Of a stretch of 8,280 bases of DNA, positions 1 to 6,416 are shown piece by piece. The stretch covers positions 1 to 8,280 of the forward strand of contig CAMWVK010000045.1 in assembly GCA_947177675.1 (NCBI GenBank), in the 5' to 3' direction. The translations under genes and the position numbers were made by a program. The notes under the pieces are model-generated. The model was not told where the DNA came from. It worked only from the letters and a program-made list of their open reading frames with translations, and ran no database searches. The number at the start of each line of letters is the position of its first letter. The stretch's first letter is position 1. Origin of the DNA: an uncultured Mucispirillum sp. (GTDB lineage Bacteria > Chrysiogenota > Deferribacteres > Deferribacterales > Mucispirillaceae).

Positions 1-96
1 CATATTCTCTGCTTCTGATACTTTGAAATTTTGTATTTTTCCAGCCAGCTTTTAAGCTCTGATACATTTAAAAAATAAATATTTATCTTGTTGCAT
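1..96 (-). CDS. Possible N-terminus of an RlmN-like radical-SAM rRNA/tRNA methyltransferase, partial, apparent frame disruption
   Basis: Read on the minus strand from about position 68 to the window edge, one frame encodes NVSELKSWLEKYKISKYQK followed by QRI. This resembles the start of RlmN (23S rRNA A2503 / tRNA A37 C2-methyltransferase), whose N-terminal domain typically reads 'L..EL..W....G...YRA.QI..W'. Only about 22 codons are visible, with none of the radical-SAM CxxxCxxC core, so this is a family guess from a short motif. The frame has no ATG, GTG or TTG before it. The nearest upstream ATG (96-94) is in another frame and reads MQQDKYLFF before stopping at 54-52. Removing one base from the six-A run at 70-75 (T6 on the coding strand) would join that ATG to the RlmN-like frame as MQQDKYLFLNVSELK. 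Alternatives are an ATT start at 80-78, a sequencing error, a decayed gene, or chance. No ribosome site precedes either candidate start. Confidence 0.33.
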
Positions 97-119
97 AAAT
101 TTAGATTTATTGATATGAT
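91..119 (+). promoter_or_regulatory. Sigma-70-type promoter with extended -10 for the main operon
   Basis: The -35 is TTGCAT (91-96) and the -10 is TATGAT (114-119), separated by exactly 17 nt. A TGA directly before the -10 (111-113) gives an extended -10 (TGn). Transcription would start near 126, leaving a leader of about 25 nt that contains the AGGAG at 140-144. It lies immediately upstream of the first gene of the plus-strand operon and is the best promoter I find in the window. The region is AT-rich, so chance matches are possible, but spacing and the extended element together make this one persuasive. Confidence 0.6.
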
Positions 120-139
120 ATAAAATTGTAAAACAAATC

Positions 140-144
140 AGGAG
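140..144 (+). promoter_or_regulatory. Ribosome binding site that favours the second of two adjacent ATGs
   Basis: AGGAG at 140-144 is followed by ATGATG at 148-153. Spacing to the first ATG is 3 nt and to the second is 6 nt, so the second (151) fits normal initiation better. The choice changes the protein by one residue only. Confidence 0.6.
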
Positions 145-150
145 AATATG

Positions 151-1080
151 ATGGGTAAAATACATGCTGTATCTGTAAGCGATAGAAAAGGGGTCATTAA
201 AGAAAATGTTCCTTCTGCTTTTTTTGAAAATAATTTTGGCATCAGAGGAGATGCTCATGCAGGCAAATGGCACAGACAGGTAAGTTTACTTGCCCTTGAA
301 AGCGTTAAAAAAATGCAGGATAAAGGCTTAAAAGTTAAAAGCGGTGATTTTGCTGAAAATATTACTACTGAAGGTATTGATTTACTTTCTCTGCCAGTTG
401 GGACAAAACTTCAAATAGGCAGCATTGAATTAATTATTTCTCAAATAGGTAAAGTATGCCACCATAAATGTGCAGTATATTATCATGCAGGCGAATGTGT
501 TATGCCAAAAGAAGGTATATTTGGTGTTGTTTTAGGAAATGGTGAATTAAAAGTTGGTGATGAAATAAAAAGTCTTGGTAAAGATGGTTATTCTGTGGGA
601 ATAATAACTCTTTCTGACAGAGCAAGCAAAGGTGAATATGAAGATTTAACAGGTCCTGCTATTGAAAAATATGTCAGTGAAAATTTAAAAACTTCTTTTA
701 TCCGTAAAGAAATTATTGCAGATGATAAAGATAAATTTAATATTACTTTAAAAGATTTTGCAGATATTCAAATGCTTGATTTAATCATAACTAATGGTTC
801 AACAGGTATTTCTCCAAGAGATATTGCACCAGATGTTACAATAGAAGTAATAGAAAAAAGACTGTCAGGCTTTGAAGAAGTGATGCGTGCAGAAAGCTTT
901 AAAATTACAGTTAATTCTATAGTTTCAAGAGCTGTATGTGGCACAAGAAAAAATTCTCTTATAATAAACCTTCCTGGAAGCCCAAAAGGTGCTGTTGAAA
1001 ATTTATCATTTATTATGCCAGCAATTGAGCATACTATAAAAAAATTACAGGGAGATAAATCTGATTGTGCAGTAAGATAG
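151..1080 (+). CDS. MOSC domain - MoaB/MogA fusion protein (molybdenum cofactor metabolism)
   Basis: This is a two-domain protein of 309 residues. Residues 1 to about 143 form a MOSC domain (sulfur-carrier/Mo-cofactor sulfurase C-terminal type), with GDAHAG at 33-38 and a cysteine-rich stretch (C103, C107, C116) ending in MPKEGIFG. Residues from about 147 form a MoaB/MogA-type molybdopterin-binding domain: VGIITLSDRASKG at the start, the loop NGSTGISPRD (215-224), and LPGSPKG (274-280). MoaB/MogA proteins adenylylate molybdopterin before molybdenum insertion; MOSC domains are thought to handle sulfur or sulfurated Mo-cofactor. The same fusion is known from anaerobic bacteria, where it is annotated as a Mo-cofactor biosynthesis or MOSC protein; the exact role is unsettled. 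The usual MoaB loop is GGTG; here it is GSTG. No other moa/moe genes are in view. It leads the operon just behind the promoter, and its 3' end overlaps holB by 16 nt. Cytoplasmic: no signal or membrane segment. Confidence 0.87.
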   Translation: MGKIHAVSVSDRKGVIKENVPSAFFENNFGIRGDAHAGKWHRQVSLLALESVKKMQDKGLKVKSGDFAENITTEGIDLLSLPVGTKLQIGSIELIISQIGKVCHHKCAVYYHAGECVMPKEGIFGVVLGNGELKVGDEIKSLGKDGYSVGIITLSDRASKGEYEDLTGPAIEKYVSENLKTSFIRKEIIADDKDKFNITLKDFADIQMLDLIITNGSTGISPRDIAPDVTIEVIEKRLSGFEEVMRAESFKITVNSIVSRAVCGTRKNSLIINLPGSPKGAVENLSFIMPAIEHTIKKLQGDKSDCAVR

Positions 1081-1961
1081 CAGGTCATCTTAAACAGCAG
1101 GATTTTTTTAAAAGAGTAATAACAAGCGGCAGACTGAGCCACAGTTATATACTTTCTGGTATTTCTGGTATTGGAAAGCGTATGTTTGCCTGTGAGCTTG
1201 CTAGAAACCTTTTTTGTAAAAACGGCAGCTACTTTACAGAGTGTAAATGCAGCAGCTGCAATCAGGTGAAAGCAGGTACATATCCTGATTTATATATATA
1301 TGGCGGAAATGAATTAAAAGTAGAAAATATTCGTCAAATATCAGAAAGTGCAGGTATGACAGGATTAGTTTCTAAATGGAAAGTTTTTATTCTTGATGAG
1401 GCAGAAAAACTTTCCAATTCGGCTCAGATAGTGGCAGGCAATGCTTTTTTAAAAACACTTGAAGAACCTGGCGAATACTGTTTGTTTTTGCTTATTACAT
1501 CAAAATATGAAATGATTATGCCTACTATCCGTTCTAGATGTTCTGTGGTGGATTTTGCCCCTTTAAGTGAACTTGATATGCACAATGTATTATCAAATAT
1601 AAGACCTGATATGGATAATATGGCAGGTATTATCAAAGCTTCTGGCGGTTCAGTTGAGCGGGCATTAATGATAGATGATTTAAAAATAAGCTTATTGATT
1701 GATGAAATAGAAAATAGAAATTTTAAAAAGTTTGCAGATTTTATGCTTAACTGTAATGATATTCAGATAATAAAAGCTGTTATGGAGTTTATATATTCAG
1801 CAGCACTTGCAAAATATAAAACAACAGGGATATACTCATACTGTGCTTATGGTGAGTATATACTGGAAATTTTAAAAAGATTAAATTATAATATTAATAT
1901 AGATTTAGCAAAACATGATTTTATCAGTAAAACAAATGAGGTATTTAGTGAAAGAATATAA
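1065..1961 (+). CDS. holB: DNA polymerase III subunit delta' (clamp loader)
   Basis: This is an AAA+ clamp-loader subunit of 298 aa, normal for delta'. It starts with the family's short lead-in (KIAGHLKQQDFFKRVI, then RLSHSYILSG), a Walker A-like GISGIGKR (32-39), and four zinc-knuckle cysteines (C51, C60, C62, C65). A Walker B-like VFILDEAEKL (107-116), FLKTLEEPG (128-136) and the SRC motif (157-159), which contacts ATP of the neighbouring subunit, follow. The residue after the Walker A lysine is R39, not S/T, so its own ATP binding may be weak, as is common in delta'. With the tau/gamma subunits it loads the beta clamp at the replication fork. The start is TTG at 1065, inside the previous gene, with AGGGAG at 1049-1054 (10 nt spacing). 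An alternative start could only lie further inside and would cut into the AAA+ fold. It overlaps the next gene, so translation is probably coupled on both sides. Confidence 0.93.
   Translation: MCSKIAGHLKQQDFFKRVITSGRLSHSYILSGISGIGKRMFACELARNLFCKNGSYFTECKCSSCNQVKAGTYPDLYIYGGNELKVENIRQISESAGMTGLVSKWKVFILDEAEKLSNSAQIVAGNAFLKTLEEPGEYCLFLLITSKYEMIMPTIRSRCSVVDFAPLSELDMHNVLSNIRPDMDNMAGIIKASGGSVERALMIDDLKISLLIDEIENRNFKKFADFMLNCNDIQIIKAVMEFIYSAALAKYKTTGIYSYCAYGEYILEILKRLNYNINIDLAKHDFISKTNEVFSERI
1937..1942 (+). promoter_or_regulatory. Ribosome binding site that sets the GTG start of ricT
   Basis: TGAGGT at 1937-1942 lies inside the 3' end of holB, 5 nt before GTG at 1948. The alternative upstream ATG at 1915 has no purine-rich site in front of it and would add 11 residues that do not resemble the family N-terminus. 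The site therefore favours 1948. Confidence 0.6.
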
Positions 1962-2787
1962 TGCAGCAGGGGTCATATTTAAACGGGCAGGCAAGATATA
2001 TGATTTTTTATGCGAAGGTTTTGATATAAAATATGGCGATTTTGTAGTTGTAGAATCAGACAAGGGGGAGGATATGGCACAAGTATGTGCTGCTCCTAGA
2101 ATGATTAGTGTGCCTGACGAACAGGTAATGAAAAGCATACTGCGTATTGCTAATGCTGATGATTTAAAAGCAAGAGAGCAGAATATTAAAGATGAACCAA
2201 AGGCTTTTGAAGTGTGTAAAAAATTAGCTGCTGATGCTGGTCTTGATATGAAACTTTTATCAGCAGAATACTGTCTTGATAGAAGTAAGATTACTTTTTA
2301 TTTCACATCAGAAGGCAGGGTAGATTTTAGACAGCTTGTAAGAGATTTAGCAAGAGTTTTTAGAACTCGCATAGAAATGCGTCAGATAGGCGTCCGTGAT
2401 GCAACTAAAATGGTTGGCGGTTTTGGTCTTTGCGGCAGAGAGCTTTGCTGCACTAACTTTTTACGCCGTTTTGATAATATATCTATTAAAATGGCTAAAA
2501 ACCAAAACCTTATTATGAACCCTAATAAAATATCTGGTGTATGCGGCAGGTTAATGTGCTGTCTCATATTTGAAAAAGAACAGTATGACTGTGAAGGGTG
2601 TGAATGTGATGATATAGAATATATTGAATTAAATGATACTCTTGAGGGTCTTTTAGAAGAAGATACTGAAAATGTTATAAAAATATCAGACAGTAAAGAA
2701 AATGATAAATACAATAAAAATAACAGGTATAATAAATACGGTAATAAATACAATAATAAACAGCAGTCATTTAAGGATTTGAGGTAA
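1948..2787 (+). CDS. ricT: PSP1-domain protein RicT/YaaT, Fe-S-type regulator of RNA maturation
   Basis: This is a 279-aa PSP1-family protein. The N-terminus (AAGVIFKRAGKIYDF, then IKYGDFVVVES) is the standard opening. Lys/Arg-rich helices follow, then the diagnostic block GGFGLCGRELCC (157-168) and GVCGRLMCC (197-205). In Bacillus subtilis RicT forms the RicA-RicF-RicT (YmcA-YlbF-YaaT) complex, which carries [4Fe-4S] clusters and promotes RNase Y-dependent mRNA maturation, sporulation and competence; conserved cysteines here match that cluster-binding type. Whether RicA/RicF partners exist in this organism cannot be seen. Two oddities: a third cysteine group CEGCEC (215-220), and a low-complexity tail rich in Asn, Lys and Tyr (about 253-272). 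GTG 1948 is chosen over ATG 1915 because of its ribosome site. It overlaps holB by 14 nt and is followed by metG after 2 nt. holB next to yaaT is also the Bacillus order. Confidence 0.87.
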   Translation: MKEYNAAGVIFKRAGKIYDFLCEGFDIKYGDFVVVESDKGEDMAQVCAAPRMISVPDEQVMKSILRIANADDLKAREQNIKDEPKAFEVCKKLAADAGLDMKLLSAEYCLDRSKITFYFTSEGRVDFRQLVRDLARVFRTRIEMRQIGVRDATKMVGGFGLCGRELCCTNFLRRFDNISIKMAKNQNLIMNPNKISGVCGRLMCCLIFEKEQYDCEGCECDDIEYIELNDTLEGLLEEDTENVIKISDSKENDKYNKNNRYNKYGNKYNNKQQSFKDLR

Positions 2788-2789
2788 TT

Positions 2790-4718
2790 ATGAGCCAGAA
2801 GAAAACATTCTATATAACAACACCTATATACTATGTAAATGATAAACCACATATTGGTCATGCATATACAACTATTGCAGCTGATATTATAAGCCGTTAC
2901 AAACGCATGTGTGGTTACGATGTATTTTTCTTAACTGGCACAGATGAACATGGGCAGAAAATGGAGCAGTCTGCTGAAAAACAAAATATAAAGCCTATCC
3001 AGCTTGCTGATAAAAATAATTCAAGGTTTAGAGAACTTTGGAAAATATTAAATATATCTAATGATGATTTTATACGCACTACGCAAGTTAGGCATAAAAA
3101 ATCAGTGCTTGCAATAATAAAAAAAATGCAGGAAAAAGGCGATATATATCTTGGAGAATATGAAGGCTGGTATTGCACTCCATGTGAAGCATACTGGACA
3201 GAAACGCAGCTTATGGAAGGAAACCTTTGCCCAGACTGCGGCAGAGAAACTGCTAAATTAAAAGAATCTTCTTATTTCTTTAAAATGAGTAAATATCAGA
3301 ATGCAATATTAGAACATATCTATAATAATCCAGATTTTATCCGTCCAGAATCAAGGCGTAATGAAATCATATCTTTTATTAAAGAAGGTCTTAGAGATTT
3401 ATCTATCAGCCGTATTAATTTTTCATGGGGTATCCCTATGGAAGAAAACTCTAAACATGTTATATATGTATGGGTAGATGCTCTTACTAACTATTTATCA
3501 GCATTAGGATATTTTGATGAAGAAAGCGATAAGAAAAAATACTGGCCGGCAGATTTTCATTTAGTAGGTAAAGATATTTTAAGATTTCATACAGTATATT
3601 GGCCAACAATGCTGATGAGTGCAGGAATAGAACTTCCAAAATCAGTATTTGCTCACGGCTGGTGGACTGTGGACGGACAGAAAATGTCTAAATCTATGGG
3701 TAATGCGATAGACCCTGTATGGCTTGTAGAAACTTTTGGCATAGATGCTTTTAGATATTTTTTAATGAGAGAAGTGCCATTTGGTCTTGATGGTGATTTT
3801 TCATTTAAAGCACTTATTCATAGAATAAATGGTGATTTAGCAAATGATTTAGGCAATCTTGTTTCAAGAACAACTGGTATGGTAAAAAAATATTTTGATG
3901 GTGTAATTCCTGCCTATACTGATAAAAATGTGCTTGACGAAAATGTGCATAATGCAATATTAAAGTCAGCTCATGAAGCAGATATGCACTTAAATAAAAT
4001 GGCTTATAATAAGGCACTGCTTTCTATATGGGAAAGTATTGGTGCAATGAATAGGTATATTGATGATGCAAAACCTTGGGTTTTAGCAAAAGATGAAACA
4101 AATAAAGGCAGACTAGGATCTGTTTTATATACAGTCCTTGATGGCTTAAGAGCTGTTTCTCACTTAGTATATCCATTTATGCCTGATACTGCTTTTGAAA
4201 TACGCAGGCAGATTGGAGCAGATGATAATATCAATTTATCAGATGAAAAGGCACTTGCTGGTGTATGTATTTTAAAAAGCGGTGTAAAACTTGAGATAAG
4301 CAAAAATATTTTCCCAAGGATAGATGAAAAAGAAATGCTTGAAAAAATAGCCATTTCTACATCACCTGCAAAAGAAGAAAAGAAAGAAGAACAAGCATTA
4401 ATAGATTTTAGTGTTTTTGAACAGGTGGAATTAAAAGCAGGTAAAATAATAGATGCAGAAAATGTGAAAAAAAGTGAAAAGCTGCTTAAATTAAAAGTAG
4501 ATGTTGGTGACGGTGGCAGAACAATAGTTGCAGGTATCGCAAAAAGCTATAATCCTGAAGATTTAAAGGGCAAAACTATTGCAGTAGTTGCAAATTTAAA
4601 ACCTGCAAAATTAATGGGTATAGAATCGCAGGGTATGGTGCTGGCAGCATTTGATGGAAAGCGTCACAGTATAATGATACTTCCAGATGCAGTGCCAGCA
4701 GGAACAAGAATAAAATAG
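2790..4718 (+). CDS. metG: Methionine-tRNA ligase with C-terminal tRNA-binding domain
   Basis: Methionyl-tRNA synthetase, a class I aminoacyl-tRNA synthetase that charges initiator and elongator tRNA-Met; 642 aa, typical of the long bacterial form. The N-terminal Rossmann domain has ITTPIYYVND and the HIGH signature (21-24). A CxxC-14-CxxC zinc knuckle lies in the connective peptide (C129, C132, C147, C150). The catalytic loop KMSKS is at 298-302. An alpha-helical anticodon-binding domain follows (about 350-500). After a Lys/Glu-rich linker (about 522-536), residues 540-642 form an EMAP-II/Trbp111-type OB-fold tRNA-binding domain (FSVFEQVELKAGKI ... NLKPAKLMGIESQGM), used for dimerisation and tRNA affinity. 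The start is ATG 2790 with TGAGGT at 2780-2785 overlapping the ricT stop. The gene is intact with no frame breaks. tatD follows after 1 nt, the metG-tatD pair seen in many bacteria. Confidence 0.97.
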   Translation: MSQKKTFYITTPIYYVNDKPHIGHAYTTIAADIISRYKRMCGYDVFFLTGTDEHGQKMEQSAEKQNIKPIQLADKNNSRFRELWKILNISNDDFIRTTQVRHKKSVLAIIKKMQEKGDIYLGEYEGWYCTPCEAYWTETQLMEGNLCPDCGRETAKLKESSYFFKMSKYQNAILEHIYNNPDFIRPESRRNEIISFIKEGLRDLSISRINFSWGIPMEENSKHVIYVWVDALTNYLSALGYFDEESDKKKYWPADFHLVGKDILRFHTVYWPTMLMSAGIELPKSVFAHGWWTVDGQKMSKSMGNAIDPVWLVETFGIDAFRYFLMREVPFGLDGDFSFKALIHRINGDLANDLGNLVSRTTGMVKKYFDGVIPAYTDKNVLDENVHNAILKSAHEADMHLNKMAYNKALLSIWESIGAMNRYIDDAKPWVLAKDETNKGRLGSVLYTVLDGLRAVSHLVYPFMPDTAFEIRRQIGADDNINLSDEKALAGVCILKSGVKLEISKNIFPRIDEKEMLEKIAISTSPAKEEKKEEQALIDFSVFEQVELKAGKIIDAENVKKSEKLLKLKVDVGDGGRTIVAGIAKSYNPEDLKGKTIAVVANLKPAKLMGIESQGMVLAAFDGKRHSIMILPDAVPAGTRIK

Positions 4719-4719
4719 T

Positions 4720-5517
4720 ATGAAAGTTAATTTTTGGACAGATACTCATGCTCATATACATGATGATGAGTATGGCAGAAATGTTGATGACTTTATAAGT
4801 ATGGCTTATGATAAAAATGTAAAGCGAATAATAACTATCGGCATAGATTATGATGACAGCATAAAAGCATTAAAAACAGCAGAACAGTATAATAATATAT
4901 ATGCTGCAGTTGGAATGCATCCAGAATATGCAGATAAATATACAAGAGAAAAATATTACGAGCAGTTTTATAAGCTTGCTTCTAATAAAAAAGTTGTAGC
5001 AGTAGGTGAAACTGGGCTTGATTTTTATTATGAAGAAAACCCAGATGAAAAATATCAGAATATTTTATTTGAAGATATGGCAGATATTGCAGGAAGTCTT
5101 GATAAGCCTCTTGTAATACACAGCAGAAATGCAGTAGAAAAAACAGTTAAAATATTAGATAAAGCATTAGAAAAACACAGCAGCTTAAAAGGTATATTTC
5201 ACTGTTTTGATGGCAGCATAAGTGTGCTTGACTGGATAAAAGATAAAAATTTTTATATAAGCTATGCTGGAAATGTTACCTTTAAAAGTGCAGAGAATTT
5301 AAGGCAGGCTTTAATAAATACACCAGTGGACAAACTTTTAATAGAAACAGACAGCCCATATTTAGCTCCTGTTCCTGTTCGCGGAAAGAAAAATATGCCA
5401 GCAAATGTATCTTATACTGGCGAATATGTTGCAGAATTTTTAAATATGCCTTATAATATACTTATGGAGCAGTTAGAAAATAATCTCCAGAAACTTATGA
5501 AAGGGGGGTTGCAGTAA
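4720..5517 (+). CDS. tatD: TatD-family metal-dependent deoxyribonuclease
   Basis: This is a TIM-barrel amidohydrolase-type nuclease of 265 aa, the usual TatD length. All metal-ligand motifs are present: TDTHAHIH (H10 and H12), GETGLDFYY (E97), VIHSRNA (H134), GIFHCFDGS (H161) and ETDSPYLAPVP (D211). Family members are Mg2+-dependent 3'-5' exonucleases on DNA/RNA, linked to repair of oxidised DNA and DNA turnover. Despite the name they are not part of Tat secretion. The ATG at 4720 follows the metG stop by 1 nt. No close ribosome site is visible (the nearest AGGAA is about 15 nt upstream), so initiation is probably by coupling to metG. Its stop and the next ATG share TAATG. A cytoplasmic housekeeping protein; metG-tatD adjacency supports the assignment. 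Confidence 0.94.
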   Translation: MKVNFWTDTHAHIHDDEYGRNVDDFISMAYDKNVKRIITIGIDYDDSIKALKTAEQYNNIYAAVGMHPEYADKYTREKYYEQFYKLASNKKVVAVGETGLDFYYEENPDEKYQNILFEDMADIAGSLDKPLVIHSRNAVEKTVKILDKALEKHSSLKGIFHCFDGSISVLDWIKDKNFYISYAGNVTFKSAENLRQALINTPVDKLLIETDSPYLAPVPVRGKKNMPANVSYTGEYVAEFLNMPYNILMEQLENNLQKLMKGGLQ

Positions 5518-5882
5518 TGAAAGTAAAAAAAATACTTGTTATTACTAATGATGATGATGTGTTTGCAAAACTGCATTTTGAGTTTGATGCTGCTAAATAT
5601 GTGCTGCAAAGGATTACCAACCCGCTTTTGTCTATTGAAGTATTAAATAACAGCGATTATTATGCAGTAGTTGCAGATTTAAGTATGAAAGAAATATTTA
5701 TGGTGGATATGCTTAATAATATAGGCTTTATTCATACAAATATGCCTGTTGTGCTTTTATCATCACATATTACTGCTGATGATATATTACTTACTTACGA
5801 ATTTGGTTTTTTAGAGATTTTGCCTAAAGATTATAAAAAAGGTGAAGTTAAAAAACTGATAGAATGTGCAGTAATAAGTTAG
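5517..5882 (+). CDS. Stand-alone CheY-like receiver domain protein
   Basis: This is a 121-aa protein consisting only of a response-regulator receiver fold. It opens with a hydrophobic strand then acidic residues (KKILVITNDDD; D12/D13 as Mg2+ ligands). It has a hydrophobic strand ending in D54 (YYAVVADLS, the expected phosphoacceptor), then MPVVLLSS with S82 in the Ser/Thr switch position, and ILPKD with K104 in the conserved lysine position. No output domain follows, so it would act by protein contact, like CheY or Spo0F. Sequence between motifs is divergent: the usual D-x-x-MP after the phosphoacceptor is replaced by DLSMKEIF. Phosphorylation is therefore likely but not certain. The start ATG (5517) overlaps the tatD stop by 1 nt (TAATG) with AAGGGGGG at 5501-5508, 8 nt upstream. 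No kinase is in view. uspA follows after 20 nt, which suggests but does not prove a shared signalling or stress role. Confidence 0.75.
   Translation: MKVKKILVITNDDDVFAKLHFEFDAAKYVLQRITNPLLSIEVLNNSDYYAVVADLSMKEIFMVDMLNNIGFIHTNMPVVLLSSHITADDILLTYEFGFLEILPKDYKKGEVKKLIECAVIS
5857..5865 (+). promoter_or_regulatory. Possible extended -10 promoter for uspA inside the receiver gene
   Basis: TGATAGAAT (5857-5865) gives a TGn plus TAGAAT, a fair extended -10. Transcription would begin near 5872, about 30 nt before the uspA ATG. No -35 is recognisable 17 nt upstream. UspA-type genes are often separately induced, which makes an internal promoter plausible, but in AT-rich DNA this match could be chance. 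Confidence 0.22.
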
Positions 5883-5890
5883 CAAATTAT

Positions 5891-5898
5891 AAGGAGGT
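5891..5898 (+). promoter_or_regulatory. Strong ribosome binding site of uspA
   Basis: AAGGAGGT at 5891-5898 is close to a perfect anti-16S match and lies 4 nt before ATG 5903. It decides the start: an in-frame upstream TTG (5864) would add 13 residues outside the UspA fold and lacks such a site. Confidence 0.8.
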
Positions 5899-5902
5899 TA
5901 AT

Positions 5903-6370
5903 ATGAATCCTGTAAAAAGAATACTTTTTCCTACAGATTTTTCAGAGGCATCACACTATGCTTTAGCTTATGCTGTAGAGATGAAAAAAATCTTAAGTGC
6001 AGAGCTTGAAATAGTGCATATACTTTTTGATGAAGGTAATATTGTTGCATTTTACATACCACAAATGGGTATGCCTATGCAGAACTTATCACCAGATTTT
6101 GAAGATGGTGCAAGAAAACAGTTTGATGAATTTGTTGCTAATGCACCAGAATTAAAAGGTGTTGAGTTTACAACAAAAATATTAAGAGGTAACCCATATA
6201 GTGAAATTATCAAAGAGGCAGAAAATGGCAGCTTTGATATGATTATTATTGGAACTCATGGCAGAACTGGTTTAGAGCATGTATTATTTGGCTCTACTGC
6301 TGAACTTGTTGTTCGTAAAGCTCCATGTCCAGTTTTAACTGTCCGCCCAAAAGGAACTCAAGAAGCATAA
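5903..6370 (+). CDS. Universal stress protein, UspA family (ATP-binding type)
   Basis: This is a single-domain Usp of 155 aa. It begins with VKRILFPTDFSEASHYAL, where D12 lies in the nucleotide pocket of the family. The ATP-binding signature G-2x-G-9x-G-S is complete: G117, G120, G130, S131 (IIIGTHGRTG ... FGSTAE), followed by APCPVLTVRP. It is therefore likely an ATP-binding, MJ0577-like member rather than the non-binding E. coli UspA type. Usp dimers accumulate in the cytoplasm under starvation, oxidative or redox stress; the precise partner is not known. A stretch with several Met and Pro (about 52-64) forms the variable loop. ATG 5903 is chosen for its near-perfect AAGGAGGT. It is the last gene before a strong intrinsic terminator and lies 20 nt behind the receiver gene; a weak internal promoter is possible. 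Confidence 0.92.
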   Translation: MNPVKRILFPTDFSEASHYALAYAVEMKKILSAELEIVHILFDEGNIVAFYIPQMGMPMQNLSPDFEDGARKQFDEFVANAPELKGVEFTTKILRGNPYSEIIKEAENGSFDMIIIGTHGRTGLEHVLFGSTAELVVRKAPCPVLTVRPKGTQEA

Positions 6371-6380
6371 TATATATAAG

Positions 6381-6405
6381 CCTGCTGGTATCAGCAGGTT
6401 TTTTT
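6381..6405 (+). terminator. Intrinsic terminator closing the main operon
   Basis: A perfect 7-bp stem, CCTGCTG (6381-6387) with CAGCAGG (6392-6398), a GTAT loop, and then seven T (6399-6405). It lies 10 nt after the uspA stop. It is GC-rich against AT-rich surroundings, so it stands out clearly. The reverse strand has no T-tract after the stem, so it should act only on rightward transcription. Confidence 0.9.
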
Positions 6406-6416
6406 GTGGTTATAAA

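Noticed and set aside
2..55. Plus-strand frame ending in a stop at 53-55 as the tail of an upstream gene
   Set aside because: Its translation (Phe/Ser-rich) shows no family pattern, and the minus strand of the same bases gives the more protein-like RlmN-type sequence.
2382..2861. Long open reading frame on the minus strand opposite ricT
   Set aside because: It lies wholly antisense to the conserved cysteine blocks of ricT. Its translation is Leu/Tyr/Ser-rich low complexity from complementing Asn/Lys codons, and it has no family resemblance.
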